Source: Pectobacterium zantedeschiae (GTDB lineage: Bacteria > Pseudomonadota > Gammaproteobacteria > Enterobacterales > Enterobacteriaceae). Taken from it: DNA of 64,000 nucleotides. The stretch lies in NCBI RefSeq assembly GCF_004137795.1, contig NZ_NWTM01000002.1, forward strand, positions 434,001-498,000. The letters run 5' to 3'. The position numbers and the translations under genes were made by a program. The notes below the pieces were generated by a model that did not search any database, was not told the origin of the DNA, and was given only the letters and a program-made list of their open reading frames with translations. How positions within the stretch are numbered: the first letter of the stretch is position 1; each line of letters opens with the position of its first letter. This document shows positions 45,357-56,047 of the stretch, piece by piece.

Positions 45357-46373
45357 ATGGAATTGGATGAATGGATGGCGCGTAGTGTAAAACATAATGC
45401 CTCGGATCTGCACCTTTGTAGCGGGCACCCACCGGTGTTACGTGTGGATGGGAGGCTACAGCCTGAAAATACCTTACCATGTTTAACGTCGGAGCAGGTG
45501 GCACAATGGTGCGATGCCTGGCTAGAACCGACTCAGAAAGAGCAACTACGTCAGGCAGGGCAGGTGGACGGCGCGTTAATGTTGCCCGATGGACAGCGCC
45601 TGCGGATAAATGTATTTCGCCAGCGGGAAGGACTGTCTGCGGCGCTGCGCATCATCCCATCTGTTCAACCTTCATTGGATGTGCTACATGCGCCACCCAT
45701 TCTCTCCACACTTCTGGAAAAACCGAACGGACTGATCCTGATTACCGGTGCGACGGGCAGCGGTAAATCCACGACGCTGGCGGCTATGATTGGGGCATTA
45801 AACGATAGTAGCGATCGCCATGTGATTACGCTGGAGGATCCGATCGAGTTTATTCATGGCAGTCGACGCTGCCTGATTCAACAACGAGAGATCGGTGTGC
45901 ACAGTGCGTCTTTTGCTCAGGCGCTACGGGCAGCGTTGAGGGAGGATCCTGATGTCATTCTGTTAGGAGAGTTGCGCGATACGGAGACGATTCGGCTGGC
46001 GCTGACAGCAGCGGAAACAGGTCATTTGGTGCTATCAACATTACATACGCGCAGTGCATCACAGGCGGTCGACCGTTTAATTGATGTCTTTCCAGGTGAA
46101 GAGAAAACCTATGTTCGCAGCCAGTTAGCAACCTGTTTGCAGGCGGTGGTGACGCAAAGGTTGTTGCCTTCTGCACACGGCGGCCGCATCGCGCTTTATG
46201 AAGTGCTGACGGTGACAGCGGCAGTCAGCAACCTGATTCGTGAGGGAAAAACGCACCAGCTTCCCGGCCTTATTCAGACCGGATCTGCTACGGGAATGCA
46301 AACGTTCGAACAAAGCTACCAGCAGCGCTGTCAGGATGGGTTTATTTCACACAGTTGCGCCCTTGCCGTTTAG
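45357..46373 (+). CDS. yggR: PilT-type twitching motility ATPase (YggR)
   Basis: 338 aa hexameric secretion ATPase of the type IV pilus retraction class. Walker A is GATGSGKST at residues 131-139; the Asp box LEDPIEFIH, Walker B DPDVILLGELRD and the His box TAAETGHLVLSTLHT follow. The AIRNLIRE tail motif of PilT appears as AVSNLIREGKTHQL. It powers pilus retraction, and pilus assembly genes would be elsewhere. Its 3' end overlaps that of the convergent GGDEF gene by 32 bp. Confidence 0.92.
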   Translation: MELDEWMARSVKHNASDLHLCSGHPPVLRVDGRLQPENTLPCLTSEQVAQWCDAWLEPTQKEQLRQAGQVDGALMLPDGQRLRINVFRQREGLSAALRIIPSVQPSLDVLHAPPILSTLLEKPNGLILITGATGSGKSTTLAAMIGALNDSSDRHVITLEDPIEFIHGSRRCLIQQREIGVHSASFAQALRAALREDPDVILLGELRDTETIRLALTAAETGHLVLSTLHTRSASQAVDRLIDVFPGEEKTYVRSQLATCLQAVVTQRLLPSAHGGRIALYEVLTVTAAVSNLIREGKTHQLPGLIQTGSATGMQTFEQSYQQRCQDGFISHSCALAV

Positions 46374-48174
46374 CCGCGTAGAGGTTTTCATCGGCTAACT
46401 GAATCCAGTCCTCAACGGACGTAAGATCGGAACGGTAAGCAGCGATCCCGGCGCTGATCGTGAAATGCAGAGTCTGACGATCGTATTCCAGCGTATGTTG
46501 CTCAATGGCTTTACGAATACGCTCGATAGCTATGACGGCAGTTTGATAAGGGACATCTTTTAGCAGGATGATGAATTCTTCGCCCCCAATACGAGCGACC
46601 AGATCTTCCTGACGTAATAACATGCGCATCAGCACCGCTAATTCTTTGAGGACGGCATCGCCAGCCAGATGACCGTATTGATCATTAATGCTTTTAAATA
46701 AATCGATATCAATAATAGCAAGGCAGCTTTTATCGGCGTGCTGGCTTTGCTGCCTGAGTTGTAAAAACGCGCGGGCTTGCTCGAAGAAGCTGCTGCGATT
46801 TGGCAGTCCGGTAAGAAAGTCATGGCCTGCGTTAAAGCGAAGAGATGCTTCTATCTGTGCGCGTTCATCTTCAAGTGAGCGTGCGTGAATAATAATACCG
46901 AGTGTTTTTACCAGCGGAGCAAGTAGCTCGATCATCGTTTGATCGTAACCTTCCCGACGATTGGCCAGTGCGATCATCCCGATTGCTTTGCCGTTGTGGG
47001 TGATAGGAATGCCGAGCAGGGAATACAGCGCAGGGTGTATGGGGGGAAGGTCCCTGCCAGCCTTTTGCCTCAATAGGTTATTGGTGCACACCACCGTGTT
47101 GTGAGTTACTACATGACCAAACAGGTTATCAAGTTTACGGAGCTTCAGGCCGCCGTGAGTTCTGCGCTGGTGTCTGTACCAGTTTAGTGTTTCTTCATCC
47201 CAGGCAAGGTTGGAAATTGCAGGGAGATAGAGTGACTGTCCGTCCTCATCTTCCTGCAACGTGGCGATAAAACCGAAGCTGCTGTTGGTCACGTCGAGCA
47301 GTCGCTCAAAGACTTTATCGCAGGCTGAAGGCAGATTATGGTCGAGCAGAAAACTGTCATGAACTGACAGCAAAATATCAAGAATAATGCCTTGCTGATG
47401 TGCTCTCTTTTCAGTTTCGACATTTTGCGTGATGTTGTGGGCATACTTAATGATTTTTCTCACATTACCGTCACTATCCATGATCGGACTGTAGGTCGCT
47501 TGTATCCAGTATGAATGGCTGTCTTTGCCCAGTCGATGGAAGCGTCCGCTGATGGAGTGACCGCGGTGTAAGGTTTCCCAAAATGTTTGATACTCGGTTT
47601 GTTCAGTATCAACAGGGTTGCAGAGTAGACGGTGGTGCTGACCGAGTAAGTCTTTTTCCTCATAGCCTGTCAGCACCAGATAATGTTTATTGATATGAGT
47701 GATATAGCCATCTTTATCAAACTCGATCACGCCTTGCGCGTTCTCAATCGCATCTAACCGTGCACGATGTTCTGACACGAGAAGTTTTTCCTGTGTAATA
47801 TCCGTTGCCAGTTTTATGATGCCGATATGTCGGCCTTTGTCATCGATAATTGGCGTATAAGCCGCATGGAGCCAAATAATTTCTCCTTTTTGGGTTTTCC
47901 GCTGGAATTCCCCTGCGTTGATATTTCCTTTAACCACATCGTGCCAGAAATGATCGTGTTTTTTATGTTGTGCTTCTGGCAGGAAAAATGTGTGGTTTTT
48001 CTGAATAATATCTTCTTTTTTATAGCCTAGCATTTTGCAAAAAAGAGGATTGGCTTCAATCAGTTTCCCTGCCAGATCGAATTCGGCGATGGCATAAATG
48101 GAATCAAGTGCGTGTAGTTTGGCTTCACTGTCAAACCTGGTAATCAAATCAACATCAACTGACTGATTATTCAT
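46342..48174 (-). CDS. Diguanylate cyclase with two PAS and one GAF domain
   Basis: 610 aa cytosolic protein without transmembrane segments. PAS1 at about residues 14-130 and PAS2 at about 135-250 both have the YKKEDI / YEEKDLLGQHH-type core, then GAF (about 265-430) and GGDEF (about 445-610). The active-site motif is GGEEF at 530-534, and an RxxD inhibitory site (RQED) lies five residues upstream, so c-di-GMP synthesis with product feedback is expected. The IDIDLFKSINDQYGHLAGD block is intact. PAS1 and PAS2 resemble aerotaxis-type or Bfd-like redox PAS domains; the signal is unknown. Confidence 0.93.
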   Translation of the reverse strand: MNNQSVDVDLITRFDSEAKLHALDSIYAIAEFDLAGKLIEANPLFCKMLGYKKEDIIQKNHTFFLPEAQHKKHDHFWHDVVKGNINAGEFQRKTQKGEIIWLHAAYTPIIDDKGRHIGIIKLATDITQEKLLVSEHRARLDAIENAQGVIEFDKDGYITHINKHYLVLTGYEEKDLLGQHHRLLCNPVDTEQTEYQTFWETLHRGHSISGRFHRLGKDSHSYWIQATYSPIMDSDGNVRKIIKYAHNITQNVETEKRAHQQGIILDILLSVHDSFLLDHNLPSACDKVFERLLDVTNSSFGFIATLQEDEDGQSLYLPAISNLAWDEETLNWYRHQRRTHGGLKLRKLDNLFGHVVTHNTVVCTNNLLRQKAGRDLPPIHPALYSLLGIPITHNGKAIGMIALANRREGYDQTMIELLAPLVKTLGIIIHARSLEDERAQIEASLRFNAGHDFLTGLPNRSSFFEQARAFLQLRQQSQHADKSCLAIIDIDLFKSINDQYGHLAGDAVLKELAVLMRMLLRQEDLVARIGGEEFIILLKDVPYQTAVIAIERIRKAIEQHTLEYDRQTLHFTISAGIAAYRSDLTSVEDWIQLADENLYAAKRQGRNCVK

Positions 48175-48654
48175 GTTTATCTCTGCCTATATTCTTTCTG
48201 TCTTTACCCTTGATTCGCTGTTGTCAGTGGCATTTGTTTTACCATGATGCCGTCTGTGGTGTTATCGGGTGATTGGCGGTCACCCTTTTTCTTTGCGCTG
48301 AAATCAATGGGCTGAATTAATAAAATAGCGTGCTATTAATTATATTAATAAGTATTTTATTTAAATGTAATTAATGGCCTGAAATGCACAACGCTTACCA
48401 CTAATAAGGTGTTTTTTCTCATTGTCTTTTTATTCAATGCATTGACGCGATAACGCTGATCGCTTTTATGCCGAAACCCTATTTATACGCTTATGTGTAA
48501 AAACAGAGAATAGCGGCAAAAAAATAATACTCAAATTATCTGAAAGTATATATATGAACTATGTACGTTAAGGGAAAAGCGGGTTCCTGCTTATCCTCAT
48601 TATTTATTCAGTGCTGTAGGGCGCCAGTAGAGAGCAGTGACTATTTTTTATAAT
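48175..48654. other. AT-rich intergenic region upstream of the GGDEF gene
   Basis: 480 bp of AT-rich sequence with homopolymeric A/T stretches (48301-48380 and 48500-48560), consistent with an H-NS-type promoter region. No coding frame, repeat of the dispersed family or RNA gene was recognised. Confidence 0.55.
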
Positions 48655-48685
48655 GCTGGTGGTCAACGTGAGGCTGACCACCAGC
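48655..48685 (-). terminator. Hairpin after chemoreceptor 2
   Basis: Perfect 11-bp stem GCTGGTGGTCA / TGACCACCAGC with a 9-nt loop, 16 bp after the chemoreceptor stop. On the minus strand it is followed by ATTATAAAAAATAG rather than a U run, so rho-independent termination is uncertain. Confidence 0.5.
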
Positions 48686-48700
48686 GGTGACACCAGCAGA

Positions 48701-50272
48701 TTAAGAAAGGCGAGGTTCTACCTGAAATAGCGCCATGGATCGCATCAACTGTTGGGACTGTTGTTCCAATGACTGCGTGGTCGCGGATGAGGCTTTGACG
48801 AGCTGCGCATTGTGCTGAGCGACTTTGTCGATCTGTGTGAAAGCGACGTTCACCTGCTCGATACCGCGATGCTGTTCTTGCGTCGCGGTAGAAATGTCTC
48901 GCATCAGTTTCGTAATACGGATGATTTCATCGGTTACTTCGTCCATGGTTTCACCTGCTTTGGAAGCCAGTTCGAGCCCTTCCGACACGCGCGTCTGGGA
49001 ATCCAAAATCAGCGAACGGATCTCTTTCGCTGCCTGCGCGCTGTGCTGCGCCAGATTACGTACTTCTCCGGCGACGACGGCAAAGCCTCTGCCTTGTTCG
49101 CCTGCGCGGGCGGACTCGACGGAGGCGTTCAGCGCCAGAATGTTGGTCTGAAACGCGATCCCGTCAATGACGCTGAGAATGTCATTGATGCGTTTGGCGC
49201 TGGTGGCGATTTCCTGCATTTTTTCAATCACGTAACAGACGGATTCGTTGCTGCGACTGCTGGTATTCGAGACGTTATTAGCGAGCTGATGGGCAAGTTC
49301 GGCGTGATCGGCATTGAGTTTTACCGTCGCGCTTAATTGCTCCATGCTGGCCGCCGTCTGTTCCAGGGCTGCAACGGATTCTTCGGTACGCTGGGAAAGC
49401 TGGGCGTTTTCTTCAAACAATTCACGGCTACCGAGATCGATTTGCGTACTGGCATCGCGAACCTGACTCACTGACTCCAATAGCGCACCCTGCATGCGGC
49501 CGATGGCATCGTTGAGTCGACCCAGTTCGTTGTCTCCGCCTTGAATCAGACGCCGCGTCAGATTACCGCTGGCAACTTGCTCTAACTGCTCAATAGCATG
49601 GTCCAGCGGTTTGAGCAGCATGTGCCGCAGTGCAACCCAGGCTAGTGCGACCAGCGTGATAGATAACAGGCAGGCAATCGCAATCAGTAATAGCATAATG
49701 CGTTCATTGCGTTCGGACTCCGCCAGACCCTGTTCAGAAAGCTGTTGGGCATACTGACGGAAGTTTTGGATCGATAAATCAAAGGCTTCGCTCAGCGTAC
49801 CCAGTTGTTTTTCCAGAACGTCATAATATTCGTCGGTATATTGTTTTTGCAGCGCGCTCAGCATCGGGGTCATGCCCTGCTGAAAATAGGCCTGATAGGT
49901 TTTCAGCACCTCCTGCGCCAGCGCTTGCTGTTTCGGATCGACCTTGGCCGATTTGATCACGCGTTCAATGTCTTCCTGTGACTGGCGGAGATGCTTTTCT
50001 ACGATCCCGGTTTCTTTTGCTCCGTCGTCCAGCAAGCCGATTTCGATTTTCCTGACGGCGAGCGTTGCTGAGGCACGCGCGCTGAGCGTTTGGTTATAGC
50101 CGCTCATCAGATTGCCCAGCTCAATGCCCTGAATCTGGTTTTGTGCTGTCAGCGTTTCCCTGTCTTTCTTAATCGCCACTACACCCATACCGCTGACAAT
50201 GAGCAGCAGCAGGGTGGTTAGCAGCAATAACGTTAATAAGCCGGTACGAATAGAAATATTTTTCAACCCCAT
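48701..50272 (-). CDS. Methyl-accepting chemotaxis protein 2
   Basis: 523 aa from the ATG at 50272 (AAGGAAAAGG upstream); the frame is open 14 codons further up. Tsr/Tar-like: TM1 about 10-31, a periplasmic TarH-type helix bundle, TM2 about 188-212, HAMP, and signalling domain with the tip [20 protein letters not shown] (SVES in place of the common AVEA). The C-terminus ends FQVEPRLS and lacks the CheR tether. A dispersed repeat (50322) lies in its upstream region. Confidence 0.92.
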   Translation of the reverse strand: MGLKNISIRTGLLTLLLLTTLLLLIVSGMGVVAIKKDRETLTAQNQIQGIELGNLMSGYNQTLSARASATLAVRKIEIGLLDDGAKETGIVEKHLRQSQEDIERVIKSAKVDPKQQALAQEVLKTYQAYFQQGMTPMLSALQKQYTDEYYDVLEKQLGTLSEAFDLSIQNFRQYAQQLSEQGLAESERNERIMLLLIAIACLLSITLVALAWVALRHMLLKPLDHAIEQLEQVASGNLTRRLIQGGDNELGRLNDAIGRMQGALLESVSQVRDASTQIDLGSRELFEENAQLSQRTEESVAALEQTAASMEQLSATVKLNADHAELAHQLANNVSNTSSRSNESVCYVIEKMQEIATSAKRINDILSVIDGIAFQTNILALNASVESARAGEQGRGFAVVAGEVRNLAQHSAQAAKEIRSLILDSQTRVSEGLELASKAGETMDEVTDEIIRITKLMRDISTATQEQHRGIEQVNVAFTQIDKVAQHNAQLVKASSATTQSLEQQSQQLMRSMALFQVEPRLS

Positions 50273-50321
50273 GGTGTCCTTTTCCTTACGCCGCCTTCGT
50301 GGGTGATAGCCCATTCATCGT

Positions 50322-50448
50322 TATACCCGTAATACTTCAAGCTGCATGTGCGTTGGCTGCGTTTACTCACCCGAATCACTTACCGGAGTAAGCTCATCGG
50401 GATTCCCTCTCTTGCCGCCTTCCTGCAACTCGAATTATTTGGGGTATA
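50322..50448. repeat. Dispersed modular intergenic repeat, copy D
   Basis: About 127 bp, nearly identical in layout to copy B: TATACCCGTAATACTTCAAG ... ACCCGAATCACTTACCGGAG ... GAATTATTTGGGGTATA. It lies between chemoreceptor 2 and nsrR, so chemoreceptor 2 may have its promoter beyond or inside it. Confidence 0.83.
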
Positions 50449-50693
50449 GATTTGGTGGGTGCAACCAAAGAGAATACGTTATCTGTGTTGCGGTGAGATA
50501 AAATTAAAAAGATATGGCTGACGTGAAAAGGTTTGAGCGAGCGAGGTACAGCCAGACAATCTCTCGTAACGCAAAGGGTATAAATAATTAGCCGTAGTCT
50601 TTGTGCCTGGTTTATTATCTGTCAATAGCGTTGGTTTTTCAGGTGCGTACTCAATGCGCCCGTCAATGATACCCAGAGGTATCCGAGGTTTAT

Positions 50694-51119
50694 GTGCAGT
50701 TAACAAGTTTTACGGATTATGGCTTGCGGGCGCTGATTTACATGGCGTCACTGCCGAGCGGGAAAATGACCAGCATTTCAGAGGTAACGGAAGTGTATGG
50801 CGTGTCTCGTAATCATATGGTCAAAATTATCAATCAACTTAGTCGTGCTGGGTTGGTGATGGCCGTGCGCGGTAAGAATGGCGGCATCCGCCTTGGAAAA
50901 CCGGCAGAAACAATCCGAATTGGCGATGTCGTGCGCGAGTTGGAGCCGCTCACGTTGGTCAACTGTAGCCATGACTTTTGCCACATTACGCCAGCCTGTC
51001 GTTTGAAGCAGGTGCTCCAACAGGCGGTACAAAATTTCCTGCATGAGCTGGATCAATACACGCTAGCTGATATGGTCAAAGAAAACCCGCCGCTTTATAA
51101 ATTATTGTTGGTTGAATGA
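50694..51119 (+). CDS. nsrR: Nitric oxide-sensing repressor NsrR
   Basis: 141 aa from a GTG start at 50694. It is an Rrf2-family regulator. The HTH ([20 protein letters not shown]) and Cys ligands C91, C96 and C102 bind an Fe-S cluster that reacts with NO, releasing repression of hmp and other NO-defence genes. It is the first gene of nsrR-rnr-rlmB as in E. coli; its stop (51117-51119) lies 41 bp before the rnr start. Confidence 0.95.
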   Translation: MQLTSFTDYGLRALIYMASLPSGKMTSISEVTEVYGVSRNHMVKIINQLSRAGLVMAVRGKNGGIRLGKPAETIRIGDVVRELEPLTLVNCSHDFCHITPACRLKQVLQQAVQNFLHELDQYTLADMVKENPPLYKLLLVE

Positions 51120-51160
51120 GTTTTGTTCAGCCTCCTGCTGATGACAACGGAGGAACCGCA

Positions 51161-53620
51161 ATGTCACAAGATCCATTCCTGGAACGAGAAGCAGAAAAAT
51201 ACGAATCCCCCATCCCCAGTCGTGAATATATTTTGGCGCATATCGCCAAGCGCGATACCCCGATTAGCCGGGAAGAATTAGCCGCTGACCTGCAATTAAC
51301 CGGAGAAGAACCCCTTGAAGCCCTGCGTCGCCGCCTGCGTGCGATGGAGCGTGATGGTCAGCTTATTTTTACTCGCCGCCAGTGCTATGCGTTGCCGGAG
51401 AAACTCGATCTGCTGCGTGGCACGGTTATTGGTCACCGCGATGGCTTCGGTTTCCTGCGTGTGGAAGGCCGTAAAGACGACCTTTATCTGTCGGCTGAAG
51501 AGATGAAACGGGCGATTCACGGCGATGTTGTGCTGGCACAACCGCTGGGCGCCGATCGTAAAGGTCGCCGTGAAGGGCGCATTGTGCGCGTGCTGGAACC
51601 ACGTACCGGACAAATTGTTGGTCGCTATTTTGTCGATGCCGGTGTCGGGTTTGTGGTGCCGGATGATAGCCGCCTGAGTTTCGATATTCTGATTCCGAAA
51701 GAAGAAATTAACGGTGCTCGCATGGGCTTCGTCGTCGTGGTTGAGCTGACGCAACGCGCAACGCGCCGCACGAAAGCGGTCGGCAAGATCGTTGAGATCC
51801 TCGGTGACAATATGGGCACCGGGCTGGCGGTAGATATCGCCCTGCGCACCCACGATATTCCGCACACTTGGCCATCACAAGTGGAAGAGCAGGTGAAGGA
51901 TCTTTCCGAAGAGGTGCCGGAAGCGGCGAAAAAAGGCCGTGTGGATCTGCGTAAGCTGCCGCTGGTCACGATTGACGGCGAAGACGCGCGCGATTTCGAT
52001 GACGCAGTGTACTGTGAGCAGAAGCGTGGCGGCGGCTGGCGTTTGTGGGTTGCGATTGCGGACGTGAGCTATTACGTTCGGCCGAATACGCCGCTCGACC
52101 ATGAAGCGCGGGCGCGTGGCACGTCGGTATACTTCCCGTCTCAGGTGGTACCGATGCTGCCGGAAGTGTTGTCGAACGGGTTATGTTCGCTCAACCCGCA
52201 GGTCGATCGCCTGTGCATGGTCTGTGAAATGACCGTTTCGTCGCAGGGTAAGCTGTCGTCTTACAAGTTTTATGAAGCGGTGATGAGCTCACATGCGCGT
52301 CTGACTTACACCAAGGTGTGGAATATTCTGCAAGGCGACGCTGAACTGCGTGAACACTACAAGCCGCTGGTGGGCGGGCTGGAAGAGCTGCACCACATGT
52401 ACAAAGCGCTTGAACACGCGCGTGAAGTGCGTGGCGGCATCGCGTTTGAAACCGAAGAAGCCAAGTTTATTTTCAACGCCGAACGTCGTATCGACCGTGT
52501 GGAAGCTGTGGTGCGTAATGATGCGCACAAGCTGATCGAAGAGTGCATGATTCTGGCGAATATCTCCGCCGCGAGATTTGTGGAGAAGAACGAAGAACCT
52601 GCGCTGTTCCGCGTACACGATCAGCCGAGTGAAGACCATGTATTAGCCCTGCGCAGCGTGCTGGGGGAACTGGGGCTGACGTTGAAAGGTGGAATGAAGC
52701 CACAGCCGAAAGACTACGCTGAACTGATGAACGAGGTAGCAGAGCGTCCCGATCGGGAAATGCTGCAAACTATGCTGCTACGTTCGATGAAACAGGCGAT
52801 TTATGACCCGGAAAACCGGGGGCACTTCGGGCTGGCGTTGACGTCTTATGGCCACTTTACGTCGCCAATTCGTCGTTATCCAGACCTGTCGCTGCACCGC
52901 GCGATTAAGTATTTGCTGAGCGATCGTCATGAGCGTTGGACATCAACGGGCGGCTGGCATAGCGACATTAACGAGATGCTACAACTGGGTATGCACTGCT
53001 CGATGACGGAGCGTCGTGCGGATGAAGCTACGCGCGACGTCGCGGATTGGCTGAAGTGCGACTTTATGCAGGATCACGTTGGCGAAGTCTTTACAGGGAT
53101 TATCGCCAGTGTGACCGGTTTTGGCTTCTTCGTGCGCCTGAAAGATCTATTTATCGATGGGCTGGTACACGTTTCTACGCTGGATAATGACTACTATCGC
53201 TACGATAATATCGGCCAGCGACTGATTGGCGAATCGCGTGGGCAGGTTTATCGCCTGGGTGATGAAGTGGAAATCCGTGTTGAAGCCGTGCATATGGACG
53301 AGCGCAACATTGATTTTGCGTTGATTTCCAGTACTCGTAAGGTGCGTGGTGAAGGTAAAACCGCGCGTGACCGTACGAAGAAACCAGAGTCGCGTGAGGC
53401 CAAGCCAAGTCGACGCCGTCGTAGCCCAGGCAAAGCCGCAGCAAACTTTGAACCGGATGCCGCATTCCGCAAAGAAGGCGATCGCAACGCCGCGACGTCG
53501 GATAAACCAAAAGTGAAGCCGAAAAAGAACCGCGATAAAGCGAAAAAGAACGCGGAAAAAACGCGTAAAATCGCCGCCGCGACTAAGGCTAAACGCGCGA
53601 AGAAAAAGTCCGCTGAGTAA
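51161..53620 (+). CDS. rnr: Exoribonuclease R
   Basis: 819 aa from the ATG at 51161 (ACGGAGGAACC precedes it). Two N-terminal cold-shock domains, the RNB catalytic domain with [16 protein letters not shown] (catalytic Asps), an S1 domain (about residues 650-725), and a Lys/Arg-rich C-terminal tail (about the last 85 residues). It degrades structured RNA 3' to 5' and acts in trans-translation and cold adaptation. Operon with nsrR and rlmB. Confidence 0.96.
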   Translation: MSQDPFLEREAEKYESPIPSREYILAHIAKRDTPISREELAADLQLTGEEPLEALRRRLRAMERDGQLIFTRRQCYALPEKLDLLRGTVIGHRDGFGFLRVEGRKDDLYLSAEEMKRAIHGDVVLAQPLGADRKGRREGRIVRVLEPRTGQIVGRYFVDAGVGFVVPDDSRLSFDILIPKEEINGARMGFVVVVELTQRATRRTKAVGKIVEILGDNMGTGLAVDIALRTHDIPHTWPSQVEEQVKDLSEEVPEAAKKGRVDLRKLPLVTIDGEDARDFDDAVYCEQKRGGGWRLWVAIADVSYYVRPNTPLDHEARARGTSVYFPSQVVPMLPEVLSNGLCSLNPQVDRLCMVCEMTVSSQGKLSSYKFYEAVMSSHARLTYTKVWNILQGDAELREHYKPLVGGLEELHHMYKALEHAREVRGGIAFETEEAKFIFNAERRIDRVEAVVRNDAHKLIEECMILANISAARFVEKNEEPALFRVHDQPSEDHVLALRSVLGELGLTLKGGMKPQPKDYAELMNEVAERPDREMLQTMLLRSMKQAIYDPENRGHFGLALTSYGHFTSPIRRYPDLSLHRAIKYLLSDRHERWTSTGGWHSDINEMLQLGMHCSMTERRADEATRDVADWLKCDFMQDHVGEVFTGIIASVTGFGFFVRLKDLFIDGLVHVSTLDNDYYRYDNIGQRLIGESRGQVYRLGDEVEIRVEAVHMDERNIDFALISSTRKVRGEGKTARDRTKKPESREAKPSRRRRSPGKAAANFEPDAAFRKEGDRNAATSDKPKVKPKKNRDKAKKNAEKTRKIAAATKAKRAKKKSAE

Positions 53621-53629
53621 GGTTAGCTA

Positions 53630-53665
53630 ACCCTATTTCTCCTCTGTGAGGAGGGGAAGTAGGGT
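53630..53665. terminator. Hairpin in the rnr-rlmB gap
   Basis: Long imperfect inverted repeat ACCCTATTTCTCCTC ... AGGAGGGGAAGTAGGGT, without a U tract. It may be an RNase processing site or partial terminator between the two genes. Confidence 0.4.
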
Positions 53666-53723
53666 AAAACCTCTATCTCTAATGAACAGGTTCTGCCTGT
53701 TATGGTTAATTTGAAGAGTATTA

Positions 53724-54455
53724 ATGAGCGAAATTATTTACGGTATCCACGCGGTTAAGGCACTGCTTGAGCGCGATCCACAGCGTTTTCTGGAAGTCTT
53801 TGTTCTGAAAGGACGCGACGATCGTCGCCTTCAGCCCGTTATTGCCGAGCTGGAAGCGCAGGGCATCGTTATTCAAGTAGCAAATCGCCAATGGCTGGAT
53901 AAGCAGGCTGAAGACGCGGTTCATCAGGGGATCGTAGCGAAGGTTAAAGAAGGGCGGAAATATCAGGAAAACGATCTGCCTGCGATGTTAGACAATCTGG
54001 AAACGCCTTTCCTGCTGATATTGGACGGTGTGACTGATCCACATAACCTGGGCGCTTGCCTGCGTAATGCGGATGGCGCTGGCGTACATGCGGTGATTGT
54101 GCCTCGCGATCGTTCTGCGCAACTAAACGCGACAGTGAAGAAAGTGGCCTGTGGCGCGGCGGAAACCGTACCGGTTATCAGCGTGACCAATCTGGCTCGT
54201 ACGATGCGCCTGTTGCAGGAGCGTAATATCTGGATCGTCGGCACGGCGGGTGAAGCGGATCATACGCTGTACCAAAGTAAATTGACTGGTCCGTTGGCGT
54301 TGGTGATGGGCGCGGAAGGTGAAGGCATGCGCCGTCTGACTCGTGAGCACTGTGATGAATTGATCAGCATCCCAATGGCAGGCAGTGTGTCTTCACTGAA
54401 TGTGTCTGTTGCTACTGGTGTGTGCTTGTTTGAAGCTGTTCGCCAGCGCGCATAA
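53724..54455 (+). CDS. rlmB: 23S rRNA Gm2251 2'-O-methyltransferase
   Basis: 243 aa, the E. coli length. SpoU/TrmH-type SPOUT enzyme that methylates G2251 in the 23S P-loop. N-terminal substrate-binding domain, then the knotted domain with [31 protein letters not shown] and [18 protein letters not shown]. It is the last gene of the nsrR-rnr-rlmB unit; a hairpin follows. Confidence 0.96.
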   Translation: MSEIIYGIHAVKALLERDPQRFLEVFVLKGRDDRRLQPVIAELEAQGIVIQVANRQWLDKQAEDAVHQGIVAKVKEGRKYQENDLPAMLDNLETPFLLILDGVTDPHNLGACLRNADGAGVHAVIVPRDRSAQLNATVKKVACGAAETVPVISVTNLARTMRLLQERNIWIVGTAGEADHTLYQSKLTGPLALVMGAEGEGMRRLTREHCDELISIPMAGSVSSLNVSVATGVCLFEAVRQRA

Positions 54456-54469
54456 TCAGCATCGAAAAT

Positions 54470-54504
54470 GACAGTCGAGAGGTGCCATAGGGCACCTCTC
54501 TGTC
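54470..54504. terminator. Hairpin between convergent rlmB and chemoreceptor 3
   Basis: GAGAGGTGCC-ATAG-GGCACCTCTC with further pairs GACAG/CTGTC outside. It is located between two convergent stops. There is no U run, so it could act as a barrier or stabiliser for both transcripts. Confidence 0.55.
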
Positions 54505-54511
54505 GTTGGGG

Positions 54512-56047
54512 CTATGCCGCAGAGTTTGCCAGTCTGCGAACATCTTGTTGTGAAGGTTGTAAAAGCCGGAAGACGGAAACCGCATCAGAAAGTACGATCG
54601 CCTGTTGTTCCAGTGAGTGAGCAGCGGAAGACGACTGCTCCACCAGCACGGTGTTTTGCTGCGTGTTCTGGTCCATCTCTATGATGGCCTGGCCGACCTG
54701 AGAAATACCGCGATGCTGCTCGTCCGAGGCAGTAGTAATGTCTTTCATTATGGCGTGAACCTGCGTGACGGACTGGACAATCCCTTCCATCGTTTTCCCT
54801 GCGCCGTTAACCAGCGCTGCGCCATTGTTAATCTGCGAAACGGACTCGCCAATCAGTGTATCGATCTCCTTGGCAGCCTGCGCGCTGCGCTGTGCCAGAT
54901 TACGCACTTCACTGGCGACGACGGCGAAACCCCGTCCTTGCTCACCGGCTCGTGCAGCCTCTACCGCAGCATTGAGCGCCAGAATATTGGTTTGAAATGC
55001 AATGCTGTTAATCATTGAGGTAATTTCGGCGATACGGTGGGAACTTTGCGCGATGCCGTGCATGGTATTCACCGCTTTAGAAACCTGTTCTCCCCCCAGA
55101 TTCGCGGTATCAGAGGCATCCATAACCAGACGGTTGGCTTGATGAGCGTTATCGGCATTCTGTTTCACCGTTGACGTCAACTGCTCCATACTGGCTGCGG
55201 TTTCTTCGAGTGCGGCGGCTTGTTGCGTAGTGCGAGAGGAGAGATCGGTGTTACCCGCAGTAATTTCCCCTGCGGCATAGGAAATCTGATTCGCACTGAG
55301 GCGAATTTTATCAATCATGCTGTGCAGATTGTTATTCATCTGCCCCATGGCTGAAATCAACTGGCCTAATTCATCACGGCGTTCATTGTGCAACTGTACG
55401 GTAAGATCGCCTTCTGCAATGGCGCGAGTGGCGTGTAACGCCTGATGTAGCGGGCGAACGATCTGTCGTGAAATCACAATCGCGGTCGTCAGGCCGAGTA
55501 TGATGGCGATCAGCGTAATCACGCCCAGTTGGATATCACTGTTAATAACGTTGCGGCCAGCGCGGCTCTCTTCTGTGAAGTAAAGCTTATTGATGTTTTC
55601 CTGCAACTGCGCCATTTGATTATTCAGTTCGCTGAGCGTCTGTTGAGTGACATTCGGGCTCATGACCTGCTGGCGTTGGGTTAGGTAGGTATTGAGTGAC
55701 GAACTGATATCCTGGATGGCGTTTTTATCTTCTGATGGCCAGTGTCCGGTATTAATTTCTTTTAGCAGCGCTGATAACTCCTCGTTGATGTTACCGATAG
55801 CGCTGTCGTGCTGTTCCAGATACTGTGCTTTACGCTCTAGTGCATAACCAAAGTTGCCTTCTCGAGCGACAACGGTTTTGTCATAAATAGCGCCAAGGCG
55901 GCTGATGCGCTTTAACGATTGGTCACTATTGTGTAATCCATAAAAGCCAACCATGGAGAGAATCCCACCCATGATGAGCAATAAACCAAATCCTACCAAT
56001 AACTTTCGTGTTACAGACAGGTTTTGAAATGACATCCAGCGCAGCAT
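54512..56047 (-). CDS. Methyl-accepting chemotaxis protein 3
   Basis: 511 aa from the ATG at 56047 (AAGGAAGAAG precedes it). TM1 about 12-35, periplasmic helix bundle, TM2 about 172-195, HAMP, signalling domain with the tip [20 protein letters not shown]. The C-terminus ends VRRLANSAA and has no CheR tether. It lies between rlmB and yjfL, where E. coli has yjfI-yjfK. Confidence 0.92.
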   Translation of the reverse strand: MLRWMSFQNLSVTRKLLVGFGLLLIMGGILSMVGFYGLHNSDQSLKRISRLGAIYDKTVVAREGNFGYALERKAQYLEQHDSAIGNINEELSALLKEINTGHWPSEDKNAIQDISSSLNTYLTQRQQVMSPNVTQQTLSELNNQMAQLQENINKLYFTEESRAGRNVINSDIQLGVITLIAIILGLTTAIVISRQIVRPLHQALHATRAIAEGDLTVQLHNERRDELGQLISAMGQMNNNLHSMIDKIRLSANQISYAAGEITAGNTDLSSRTTQQAAALEETAASMEQLTSTVKQNADNAHQANRLVMDASDTANLGGEQVSKAVNTMHGIAQSSHRIAEITSMINSIAFQTNILALNAAVEAARAGEQGRGFAVVASEVRNLAQRSAQAAKEIDTLIGESVSQINNGAALVNGAGKTMEGIVQSVTQVHAIMKDITTASDEQHRGISQVGQAIIEMDQNTQQNTVLVEQSSSAAHSLEQQAIVLSDAVSVFRLLQPSQQDVRRLANSAA

